Shown piece after piece: positions 53,780-64,000 of a stretch of 64,000 nt of DNA. This DNA comes from Takashimella koratensis (taxonomy: Eukaryota; Basidiomycota; Tremellomycetes; Trichosporonales; Tetragoniomycetaceae). The stretch's first letter is position 1. Every line of letters begins with the position of its first letter. Below the pieces are notes generated by a model, which was not told the origin of the DNA, searched no databases, and saw only the letters and a program-made list of their open reading frames with translations. Made by a program: the position numbers and the translations under genes. The stretch lies in contig BCKT01000017.1 in assembly GCA_003116875.1 (NCBI GenBank), forward strand, positions 186,001-250,000, given 5' to 3'.

Positions 53780-55522
53780 TCATGTGCTCATAGCGACATT
53801 CCCATCCCCACCACCTCCACCGCCGGTTCCCTCTCCAACCCCGATCGTCTCCTCTTTCGTCCCGCCCAGCTCGAGCTTACGGAGCAGCTCGTCGAGTTCT
53901 GCCGGGCGATAAATCTTGGCGAGGGGTTGCTGGGTCTTTGGGTCGAGTGTCATTGTCGCAAACTCGACTGTAAGTTGTACGTGGAAACACAAAGTCAGCT
54001 CTGTCAACCTGATATCCACCACTCCCAATCCAAACGCAGATCTTGAGGGCCCGAGCACACGCAAACGGCATGGCCTGCGGCAGCGCCTACTCACGCTTTT
54101 CGCTGCTAAGCTTTGTCGAATCCATCGTCTTGCTCATAGTCTTGAGACACAATGTCTGCGCCTCCTCAAGGGTGATCTCATCCTTGTAATCCTGCTTGAG
54201 CAAGCTAGTCGCCGACGAGTGGTTGGCGCCGATACAAGTGGCCTTCCAGCCCGAGTAGTTGCCCGATGGGTCGGATTGGTAGAGCTGGAAACCGTGGAGT
54301 GGGTCCCAGCCAACGTAAAGAAGAGCGACACCGAATGGACGCAATCCTGTGGACTTAGCCGGGTGCTCTAGAAAGAAGAGAGACAGGGAACGTAGAGTAA
54401 AGAATAGAAGAAGAAGAATGGGAGAGTAAAAGACGGGTGAAAGGGCAGAATCTCGACTCACCGCCAAACTGGGTGTAACCCTGCTTCATATCACACAATC
54501 GCTGAACCAACATTTCCACGGGGATATCATCATTGTAAGCAAAGAGATGACGTTGAGCAACGTTGCGAGCGTAATTGACGAGCGAGTTGGCGTCGGAAGT
54601 GATACCCGCGAGACCTGCGAGGATGTTGCTGTGTCGATCAGCCCGAGCTATCACACTCCTGAACATAACATAGATCGGAGAGGATCGACGTGCACAAGAG
54701 AAGAGGGAGAGTAGATGGGTTGGGAACGTACTTGTTCAAGAGGAAGACCTTCTCACCACCACCTCCCATCCAGGCTTCGGCGCCCTCGCCGCCCATCCCC
54801 GAACCGCCAGGAGCGAGCGAGAGGTCGAGCAATTTGCCGGTAACTTTCTGGAGGCACGTCAGCGAGTGTTCAGAGTTACCCATCCCCCATCAGGCCAATT
54901 GTCGAGGCCAGTTGTCGGTGTAGGTCAAGAACGAGGCGGAGAGGAATGTGAAGAAAGCTGGCCAGAGTGAAGACGAGATTGGAAATGGAAGGAGGTGAGA
55001 TCAAAAGAAGAGAGAGGTAACACACCTTCTCAGCAGCAAGGGCGATACCTTCCTTTGACAAGACGGCGAGAACGGTACCGGCATGCGAAATGGCCTCCAT
55101 AGCGTACTCGACTGGGTAATGTTAGGATTGAGCTGATGAGGAGCGAGATGAGGATAGCAGGGGCATAGCGAGGACTGTGGAAGGAGAAGCATGAACGTAA
55201 TAGTGAAGTTGAAAGTGGAAAGTGATGAGGCGAATGGATGTAAGAGTTGGATCTCGGCGTACCTTGGAACAGCCGACCTGGGAGAATGTTAGCTCATACC
55301 ATTATGCGAAGCTGTGGGGAGCTCACCTTCTGGGGAGAAGATGGTCGTCCGGCCTATCGAAAGAGAAAGCATCAGCAAAGTCGACACCCCCTTCCTTCGC
55401 AAATCACGCAACTCGCGCGCCGACCGCTGAACGAGACTAGACCAGAGGCTCACTATCGTATCTCCGCGCCTGGATTGTGTCAGCTAGGCCAGAATACACC
55501 AAAGGGAGGAGCTGCTCACCAT
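53780..55522 (-). CDS. PRE9: 20S proteasome subunit alpha-3 (Pre9 / PSMA4)
   Basis: Predicted 289-residue proteasome alpha subunit in the outer ring of the 20S core. Nine exons: 55522-55520 (ATG only), 55469-55454 (16 nt), 55353-55327 (27), 55277-55263 (15), 55111-55026, 54847-54732, 54628-54462, 54346-54095 and 53967-53780. Joined: [20 protein letters not shown] then [19 protein letters not shown], the alpha-type N-terminal helix. Then [60 protein letters not shown] and [32 protein letters not shown]...VEYAMEAI and [15 protein letters not shown] are PSMA4 features. About 20 residues ([19 protein letters not shown]) are inserted after LLDLSLA relative to the human and yeast proteins. Confidence 0.95.
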
Positions 55523-56043
55523 GTTTACTGAGTTGTGTGGGGAGAGGTGAAGAGGTTAGAGGTGAATAGGTGGGAGGGTGGATGGATGGATGGGTGGATG
55601 AATGGATCCCGACGACAGAGTGACGACGCGAATTGAGAGACGCTTGCGTGTGGTCATACCTTGATGTGATTCATAGTGGTAACTAGAACTCATCATAGCA
55701 ACTCCAGCATCGACCTTCTAGCTAGTTCTATTCTGCTCCTCATTCTAGCATGTAACTGTGTCTCTCTACTCGGTCGGACGACGAGTTTAACATACCTCCG
55801 GAAAATGACGTGTGATGCATTTGTCACGTGGTCAAATGCGGATCCCGTTATCACCTCACCCCTGGGTCAACCTCCACCTGGGTGTTTCACGTCTGGCCAT
55901 GATGTCGGAATCTCCACCTTTATCTCTATCTCTATCTCTCCTCTTTAACACGATATGACCTAGTCCACCTCCCTATATCTCATCTCATTCCTTTGTCATC
56001 CTTCCTCTTCTTGTCTCACCCTTCCCCTGCACCGCACAGCGAG
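55523..56043. promoter_or_regulatory. Divergent promoter PRE9 / OPT transporter
   Basis: A 521-base gap between divergent starts. A GGATGGAT-type tandem lies at about 55577-55596. TCTATC repeats at 55920-55940 lie in the leader of the transporter. No gene is seen. Confidence 0.45.
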
Positions 56044-59000
56044 ATGCCGATAAATCCCGCCGAAGCAGAGGCGTACGAGCTCCCACCTCTCCGTGGCTCA
56101 CACGACGACCACGACTTTGACCACTCGCATCGTGCCCACAGCGAGCACGGAGAGGACGAGCACGATCGAGACAGGAGTGGACAAGATAGCGGTGCAGGAG
56201 GGCCGAGTGAGAGGCAGAGACTGTTGTTTAGTGATTCGCAAGGTCGAGGAGATGGGGATGAGGAAGGAGGCTGGGATCGGGATTGGGAGGAGGACGAAGA
56301 TGGGGATCAAGTTGGGGACGGGGTGAAGAGGGCTGAAGATGAAGAAGGGGATGAGATTGTGGGAAAGGGGTCGAAAGTGGAGCATTTGATAGCTCAGGTA
56401 AGATTTACAGTGGACAAGTTGCTCTCCAATGGTTCTTCTGCGCCCTAGCTGACTTGCTCTGTCTCTCTCTTCTTCATTCCCGTTCCCTCTCTCACCCCCT
56501 CTTCCTCCACGTCGTCTGGATTCGCTCAACGACATAGTCTGTACCCTCAACCGACGATCCGCTCCTACCGACACTAACGATCCGCACTCTCCTCCTCGGC
56601 TCTATTTTCTGTATCCTCGGCGCCTCCGTCTCCCAAATCTTCTACTTCAAATCCAATGCTCCTGGTTTCTCCAACTACTTTGTGATCCTGGCCACTTACC
56701 CTCTGGGACACGGGCTGGCTAGTGAGCGAGTTGTGAAGAGGGGGACTAGGTGGTTAGGACTCGAGGTGAATCCGGGGCCGTTTAGTGTCAAGGAAGCTAT
56801 TTTGGTTAGGTGAGTACCTCTGTCCGCTTTGTGCTCTTTTATGGCAGATCTCAGCTGATAAGAGAAAATCAGTGTCATAGCATCGTCGGGGGCAATGTCA
56901 GCATACGCAGCAGATATCCTCGCCATTCTCGACTTGTTCTATAAAGTACCCCTCTCACCAATCCCTTCCATTCTCCTTCTTCTCACGACGCAATGTATAG
57001 GTTTCGGCATGGCAGGTGAGTTCATCTTCCTTCTCCCACTTCATCTTCTTCTCAACCACTGAACCTACCCCACACTCCGTCCTCTATTCCTCCTTGTCCC
57101 CTCTCACTATCTCTCTCCTTTCTCCTCCCTCACTTCCTTCTCCCTTGCTTCCCTCCCTCCCTGCCCTCCCTCCCTCCCTGCCCTCCCTCCCTCCCTCCCT
57201 CCCTCTTTCTCTTTTCCTTCCGCCCTCCCTCACACCCACAGGCATGCTTCAAAACCTCCTTGTTACCCGTCCGGCAATGTACTGGCCCGCGACCCTCGTC
57301 ACTGTCCAACTCTTCACGACTCTCTACTCTTCTCCCCAATCCACCCTCACCTCCATTTCCTCCATCATCTCTTCCACTACTTCCTCCGCCGCCGCTCGAC
57401 TGACACGTAACCGACTTCGAGTATTCACGATCATCTTCACTTTTACATTCATCTACCAATTCCTCCCTTTCCTTCTTTTCCCAACCCTCACATCCGTCTC
57501 TCTCCTGTGTTTGGTGAACAATAACAGCTGGTGGATGCGGACTCTAGGGGGCGCGTACCAAGGATTGGGAATGTTGGATTTCAGTTTTGATTGGAGTAGT
57601 ATCTCGAGTAGTGGACCTTTGTATACGCCGTACTGGGCCTTGGGGAATTGGTTTGGGGGGTTGATAGGGATGGTCTGGGTGGTGAGTGAGAAGCTGAGAC
57701 TGATGAAATACCAGAAGCAGCTGACTTACGCCTCAGGTGGTTCCACTCATGCTCGTCTTCAACTTCTGGGATGCGAGAGAGTTCCCTTCCCCACTGTCCG
57801 CAGGTCTCTTCAACTCGACTTTTCACAAGTATGTAACTCACCCGATAACCGTCCAGCAGCTGACATTTTAATCCAGATTCGACGTCACTTCAGTTCTCAA
57901 CAAAGACCTCTCTCTCAACATTGAGGTTTTCGAAAAAGCTAGACCCCTGCTTCTTACCCCATACTTGTACGTCAGCTGGCGGAGATTCATACTTGGAGCT
58001 GACGGCCGCAGTGCACTGTCGTACGGCTTCTCGTTCGCCGCATTGTCGAGCGTACTCGTACATGTTTGGCTCTGGCACAAGACCGAGATCCTGGAAGGTA
58101 AGCTCAGCATTTGTGTCAATGGACTGAGCTGATCATTTGGCAGCTCTCACCAGTCGCGCTGAGCTGAACGACACTCATAAGCGAGTCCAGCTGTGCAGTT
58201 CATGCGGTACCGCAGTAGCTGATCAGGTGTTCTCCCAGCAAACTCATGCGGTCGTACCTTCCCGTTCCGCAGTCCTGGTACATCGGCGTCCTAGTTGTCA
58301 ACCTGGGGGCTGCTAGTGAGTCACCATTGCTCATCTGTCTTGGTCGAGGCGAATCCTGATCATTACAGTCTTGTTGGTCCTCACTGCTCCACTACAGATG
58401 CCTATCTGGGCGCTGCTTCTGACCCTGACTATTGCTGCTGTAAGTATCACAATAGCCGAGTGGGAGACAGGAGCTGACATCGAGTTCAGCTGTTCTTGAT
58501 ACCGTAAGCTTTGCAGATTCCTGGATGGACCCAAGCTTACGTTTCAGTGTTGGAGTTGTCGCGGCCGTCAGCACGTTCCAGATTGGACTGGTGAGTCAGC
58601 TTGTATAAGCACCTCAGGAAATAATAGCTGACCGTTCCAGAACGTTATGACCGAGTTGTGAGCTGATTTCGCCGTTGTGGTTATTGAGCTCTCGTTGCTG
58701 ATGTCAACCAGCGTGGCCGGCTTTCTCATGCCTGGAAAGCCTATCGGGAAGTGAGTCAGTTAATGGTATCGGCATATGTATAGCTGACACGAATGCAGTG
58801 TGACTTTCAAGTGCTTTGGATGTGAGCTGTGAAACCAACGATCAACCAGCTGACGATCATAGACATGGCCATGTCGCAGGCTCTACAGCTCACCAACGAC
58901 CTCAAGTTGGGCTGGTACACTTCGATCCCGCCTCGCGAGATGTTTGCGTGTCAAATCATCGGCACCGTCCTGGGCGCACTCACCAACTGTCAGTTCAGCT

Positions 59001-59775
59001 AGTGTTTCTATTTGCAAGGAGCTGAACAAGTCCCAGATGTGACCCTCGAATCCGTCCTCGTCTCTAAACGCCCATACCTAGATGGAACAGAGTTCGACCC
59101 GACTGGCCAGTGGACAGCGCGTAGGGCAGGGATTTTTTACTCGGCAAGTATCATTTGGGGCGCGGTATCGCCCTCGCGCTTCTTCGCTGGCAAGTACGCG
59201 GTACTGTACCTGGGATTCCCGATAGGTGCGGCGGTTCCGATTGCGTGTTGGTTTGCGCATAAGCGGTGGCCTAATAGCAAGTGGCACAAGGTAGGTCGGG
59301 GCTTAGCTGTAATGGCCAACGAGCTTAAGAGCTGATGGCAACAACCTTTGGTACAGGTCGTCTTCCCGATCATCTGCAACGGAGCATGTATCATGCCGGA
59401 ATAGTAGGTTTCATCTTGTTACACATGGTCAGGGGCTTATCTTGACCCAGTCCAACCAACATCATCCTAACTGGCGTCGCGACGGCGGTGTTTGTCCATA
59501 GCTGGTTTGCGAAAAAATACCCCCAGTTGACGGAGCGGTATATTTACGTTGTCAGGTGAGAGTCGTCTTCAGCTGCAATGTTTTTTTTTTCAGATCACTC
59601 AACTGACGGGACACCTTGCTTTGTATTCTTGCACAGCTCCGCTCTGGACGCAGCGACGAGTATGACTGCGCTGGCCATCTACGTCCTCTTTGGCGGCGTC
59701 TTCTTCACTTGGGAAGGTCCGAATTGGTGGGGCAACTCTCGGCTGGACTCGGAACACTGTGTCCCGGGTAGCTAA
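56044..59775 (+). CDS. Oligopeptide transporter, OPT family
   Basis: Predicted 822-residue proton-coupled oligopeptide transporter. Twenty in-phase exons from 56044-56397, 56538-56809, 56873-57015, 57242-57681 to 59451-59555 and 59637-59775, including small ones of 14 nt (58490-58503), 17 nt (58641-58657) and 23 nt (58799-58821). The N-terminus is a long acidic cytosolic tail (about 118 residues). The OPT signatures are present: LEVNPGPFSVKEAILV, AYAADILAILDLFYKVPLSP, GFGMAGMLQNLLVTRPAMYW and near the C-terminus SSALDAATSMTALAIYVLFG then FFTWEGPNWWGNSRLDSEHC. Multiple hydrophobic helices fit the usual 12-16 membrane passes. It probably sits in the plasma membrane and imports small peptides. 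The exact paralogue and substrate cannot be told. Confidence 0.92.
57150..57206. repeat. CCCT-rich tandem repeat in an OPT intron
   Basis: Imperfect repeats of CCCT and CCCTCCCTGC on the plus strand, inside the 226-base third intron of the OPT gene, upstream of its acceptor. They may act as an extended polypyrimidine tract. Confidence 0.85.
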
Positions 59776-61489
59776 GGGGTGGGTCTGTGTTGGCATGTGT
59801 CCGCGGTTTCGTGGCTCGTGAGTAGTGAGTAGCGATCGATAGAGGCTGCTGCGAGTTTGATGAGATGGGATTTTTTTGGGACTACGTCGGTTGTGGTTGA
59901 TGAGGTACATCGGAAGGGCGCCGCGGTCCGGGATTTTTTATTATGCATCATTGTGTACGACTGCGACGGCGGGGCTGGGGAATGGGAGGGAGACGAAGGA
60001 GCGGACCGTGCGGGGTCAACGAGGGAGCTCGGCTGTGCAGCGGGCAACAGGAGGGGAAGGCAGGGAGAGGGGGTTGGATAATGATGATGAGGTGATTGAT
60101 GGAACCTTGATTCAGGGCGGGCGGGTAGGTAGGTAGGTGTCTTTTTATAAAAAGAGGGCCATCAGTCAGGTATCGGTCGGTCCAAGCGTTCATCAAAGGA
60201 TGCTGGATACTGTGGTTTGTGGTACGAGGCCATTGGCAGAGAGATGATATGGATATGCTTGAACGGGATACGATTAGGCTTTGAATTGGAAAGACTGGCC
60301 GCCGGGTGGGTGAGGGGTTTGGGTTTGGGGTTGAGGTGGGGGTTGGGTTTGTTTAGACCCGGTCCAAACAATTGAAGCCTCTCTGGTGGAGAAATGTCCA
60401 AACAAGCGGGCCGGGTCGTGCGGAGGTGAGATGGGATGCAGGATGAATTAGAAACCAGGTTTTTGTAATGCACTTGTATTCAAATCAGGGTCAGGGTCCC
60501 CGGGTCCGACAGTTGTTTGGTCTGTGCACTCGGTCATCGGCGGGGTTGAGTGGACAGAGGGGTTTTAATGGAGAATCCTAATCATTGACGTCCGGATTCC
60601 TAATTCGCACCTGGGGAGTAATTAATCCAGCGGTCGGTTGTCGCCTACGTTCTCACCGCCATCCCTGCCTTGGTCGTACCACGTATCCACCCTCATCGCT
60701 CCTTTGCAAAGACTCGGATCGGTCTCGCATACAGTACGCATCGAGAACCGCAACGACATTAATACGGTCGTAACGACAGTCCTAGTCATTGCTCCGTTTC
60801 CGAGACACCGAGACACGCGCGTGGCCTTTTTTTTTTTTCTTCATCGGTTTTCTTTGGGTGGGTGTATTTTCACCCTGGCCCTGGCTGTCTGTCTCCTAAT
60901 ACCGCTTTTCTCCTAGTCCCTGCACCTACTCTCCCTTGTCTCTCTCTCGACGATACACCGGTGCACGACCACCACTACTACCACCACCACTACCACAACC
61001 ACGACCTCCCTCACGCCACCCATCAGCACCTCCCCTCTCTCCACAGCGTTCCGCGTCCCGCTCAAGCACTTCGACACCAGGATACACCGATACACCGCCT
61101 CCTCACGACACCTACGACCAACTATACCCGGACTTTTAAACGCGTTGTACGATACGAGCAAAGGCGAAGAATAGGACTTTTCGTGACCCCCGCGGGTCGT
61201 GCGTTGTCTAGTCCAGACGAGTGACCCGAGGCAGTGGACACCAAAGCAGTGAACGACCAAATACACTACGCAAGAAAGGTCAAATTCCATTCCCCAGTGG
61301 CCATCGCGACAGACAGATCCGAGTAGACGTGGACTGGAATCGCCCTCACCATCGCACCCCTTTGATCACTTGAGCATCGACACTTTCACATCGCACCTAC
61401 GCCTACCCCACCCCACCCTCACTGCGACCCCTCTTACCCATCCCTACGACCACCCTCAATCCTTCAACCCACGGCACCGCGCCCGCACG
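59776..61489. other. Intergenic region OPT / ZDS1
   Basis: A 1.7-kb gap between same-strand genes. It has G-rich blocks near 60040-60130 and 60300-60360, a short T run at 60829-60838 and a CCA/ACC-rich stretch at about 60967-61005. Open frames are low-complexity. It probably holds the OPT 3' end and a long ZDS1 promoter and leader. Confidence 0.45.
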
Positions 61490-64000
61490 ATGGCGATGGT
61501 ATCTGAAGAGGAGATCAAGCGGGAGGTGCGGACACTCAGGTGCGGGTCTTTTCCATCTTTCATCGATATCCCTGGACCACCACCTACTCTTCCCCCGAGG
61601 TCTCGCATCACTCGCGCACGCGAGCAATGCTACCTACCCAATCAACCCACCACCTCTCCTCCTCACTCAAATCCCCCTGCTAATGCACCTCGCAGAAACC
61701 TCCGGCGGCGGTCCGCGTCGTCGCCTGGACCCGGCGCGCTCCCTGTCGACCCGGACCTCCCACCTGCGCCTGTCGGTTTCTCCCCCGAATCCCCTTCCGC
61801 CGCTTCATCCTCTTCCTCCTCGCACGCCTACCCCACCTACTCCTCCAACGACGATATCACCCTCTCCACTCCTGACGGTCTCGACGGAGAAGACGACGGT
61901 CTCTTCTGGGTTCCCGCTCACCTTCACCCCGAGCTCGCGCCCGGCGAGTTCCGCGCGTTTTTGAAACACCACACCGCGATTGACCCCGAGGTCGATGGGA
62001 ATGCAGCCATCGATGCCGGCGAGCTCCCTGGCCTCGCGCGGAGTCCATCATGGCTCGCGAGGAGCAATTCGCGCTCCGGAGGTTTAGGGAGGAAGAAGTC
62101 GATGTTGTCTAGGCAGTACAACCCCACAGCTGGGGATAGAGTCGAGGACGAGGAACCGCCAGTCCCTTCTCGACAGCGAGCAAGCATATACGGAGGTCGG
62201 ACAGGGGAGAAAGGGCTGACACTGAAAGACTTGCAAAAGCTTGAAGAGATCGTCGAGGGGAACGATATGGAGGATGATCCCGAGCAGATGCGGAAAACAC
62301 TTCGACGGAGTCTGAGTATGAATATTGCACCTGGATGTAAGTGACCGCGAAGAGCTTTGAAATCCCCTGTTGGATACCGCTGACACGCACTAGTCTTGGA
62401 AGAGACGGTGAATGGGAATGAAGCCGACGAACCGATCATCTCGCCCCGACCTAGCTCGATCATCCGACGATCAGGCCGAACTAAGATCCGCAAATCTTCC
62501 ATGCCCGGCGAGTTCACCCGCCGCCTCGCGTCGTCTCGCAAGAACCGTGCATCTGTGATTTCCACCGCTTCTTCGTCCCAGTTTGACGACTACCTCGAGG
62601 ACGAGCAGCGGCAGTCGAGCGACCCGAGCGACGAACAGCACCGCGCCGCCTCGCCCGAGACGTATTACCGCGCAGGTGTCCCGGGGGTGGCCGAGGGTGA
62701 CGAGGCCAAAGAAGACGAGCACGAGGAGTGGTCTGATGCCGTGCAGCATCTCGAGCACCGGCGGTCCTCTGACGCTTCCACCGACGAAGCAATCATCTTC
62801 GACTCGTATACCCGCGACAGCATCGTCGAGGATCGAGCAGCTGGCGATCGCGCATCAAGCGAATCGCTCTCGTCGACTTCATCGTACGACGAAAGCCGGT
62901 CTCCAAGCCCCGAGGAGTCGTCGAGCACCGAAAAGGCGCAGCCTCCGAGCTTGCCCCCGATCCTCACGCCAAAGCAGGACGAGGCACCGTGGTTTGGTGG
63001 AGATGGGGAACGGACGCCGACGCAGGAGAGCGTACGGGATCCTTTACATGGGATCCGCAGGCCGTCGCCGGGTACCGACTACGAGATGGCTCAGCACCAG
63101 CAACGGCTACCGATGGAACCTGGAGCCTACGGTCAAGGCGGGATGTCGTTACGTGTACCGTCAGACCCACTGCGGCCTATCTCACCGCCGCTGATGACGG
63201 GCGGCTTCCAGCCGGGCCCACCGTCGCCCACCCGCCAGCTTCAAGTATCCCCGACCTCGCCTACTCGCCAAGACCAGCTCCCATCTACTTCCCCGACGAC
63301 ACCGCAGCCCCGCCCTGTGCCCCTGCCTCAAGCACCCGACTCAGCCCCGCATGGCGATTTACCACCTGGCATGGCTCCGCCAGCGCAGCGAAGCGCCGTC
63401 CCGCCCGGTATCGCGATGCAGCACAAGACGGGCCAAGTGGCCACTCCGATCCCGGACCGCCCGCCGCTCGCACGCACCGAGTCAAACCAGTCGTCGTCGT
63501 CGGCTGCGTCGAGCGTCAAGGGGAAAGAAAAGGAGAAGAAGGGCGGGCTGTTTTCCAAGAAGGACAAGAAGGACAAGGAGGGCAAAGAAGCAAGGGATCG
63601 GGAAGCAGCGGCAGCGGGGGGTGCGGCATCGGCGCCGAGTGGGTCCAAGGCAAAGAAAGAGAAGGACGGGTTCTTGGGTTCGCTCTTCGGTGGGAAGAAG
63701 AAACACGAAGAGCCCTCTTCGGTATCCCATTTCTCCGCCGCAGGTCCCGCCGCAGCCGCTGCGCTACTTGGTACTTCAAAATCCGCCAAATCTCTCGGTC
63801 TCACACCTGGAAACTCGGCGACCCCGTCGCCTACCTCTCCCGGATTCGCGACCAACCAGTTTGCCCGATACCCTATTCACGTGGAGCGGGCGATCTACCG
63901 CCTGAGTCATATCAAGCTGGCGAACGCGCGTCGGCCGTTGATCGAACAGGTGTTGATTTCCAACTTGATGTTCTGGTACCTCGGTGTCATTGGGCGGACG
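61490..64000 (+). CDS. ZDS1: Zds1/Zds2-like regulator (incomplete, runs off the window)
   Basis: The first 818 or so codons of a Zds family protein, a regulator of PP2A-Cdc55 in mitosis and cell polarity. Exons seen: 61490-62336 and 62394 to beyond 64000. The N-terminal Zds motif is clear: DDGLFWVPAHLHPELAPGEF then RAFLKHHT. A long Ser/Pro-rich, probably disordered middle contains Lys-rich patches (KGKEKEKKGGLFSKKDKKDK). The conserved C-terminal domain begins at about 63860 with FARYPIHVERAIYRLSHIKL, ANARRPLIEQVLISNLMFWY, LGVIG, and is cut at the window end. The start at 61490 follows a C/A-rich leader; an in-frame ATG at 61370 would add 40 residues without family features. Confidence 0.88.

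Noticed and set aside
1..64000. CRISPR arrays, bacterial operons or plasmid features
   Set aside because: The window is a eukaryotic nuclear locus with spliceosomal introns. The only direct repeats are microsatellites and the tandem gene family.

Overview
The window is nuclear DNA of an intron-rich fungus. Almost every gene is cut by many short introns (about 45-120 bases) with GT(A/G)(A/C)GT donors, a CTGAC or CTAAC branch site and an AG acceptor, and many coding exons are only 9-30 bases. This intron style and the protein set (fungal-type RAT1, UFE1, TVP38, MOB2, ZDS1, an Ira/neurofibromin RasGAP) point to a basidiomycete. A Tremellomycete yeast is my best guess, but that is inference. Exon boundaries were worked out by hand from splice signals, reading phase and family similarity. 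No database search or RNA data was available.

Layout. Left block, 0.8-25.1 kb: ACL4 (+), SDHAF1 LYR protein (-), UFE1 syntaxin (+), TVP38 (-), RAT1 exonuclease (+), WDR83 (-) and a 9.4-kb NF1/Ira RasGAP gene of 27 exons (+). Accessory block, 25.1-37.9 kb: no recognisable housekeeping gene. It holds six tandem, same-strand, mutually related intronless ORFs or ORF remnants spaced about 1.6-2.4 kb apart, long simple repeats including a 36-base G run, and one Tc1/mariner element with an intact DD34E transposase just upstream of the last family member. Right block, 38.3-64 kb: MOB2 (-), SRP9 (+), a small unknown (-), SFT2 (-), SDS3-like (+), UBC6 (+), MRPS5 (-), a fungal unknown (-), ribosomal P2 (+), an unresolved coding-like patch, PRE9 proteasome alpha-3 (-), an OPT oligopeptide transporter (+) and ZDS1 (+, cut by the window edge).

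The housekeeping genes are not a pathway. Several concern membrane traffic (UFE1, TVP38, SFT2, SRP9, UBC6 at the ER), RNA decay and splicing (RAT1, WDR83), growth signalling and morphogenesis (RasGAP, MOB2, ZDS1) and protein turnover (UBC6, PRE9). They are arranged as compact divergent and convergent pairs.

The most unusual content is the tandem family at 25.7-36.5 kb. Its members share a PTI(N/D) motif, an AAL-type strand and a G/D-W strand, and three of the repeat units keep a common upstream block. The three members at the left are broken and the three at the right are open. Also notable are start codons split off by introns in RAT1 and PRE9, 9-17-nt micro-exons in UBC6, TVP38, SFT2, OPT and PRE9, and GC-AG introns.
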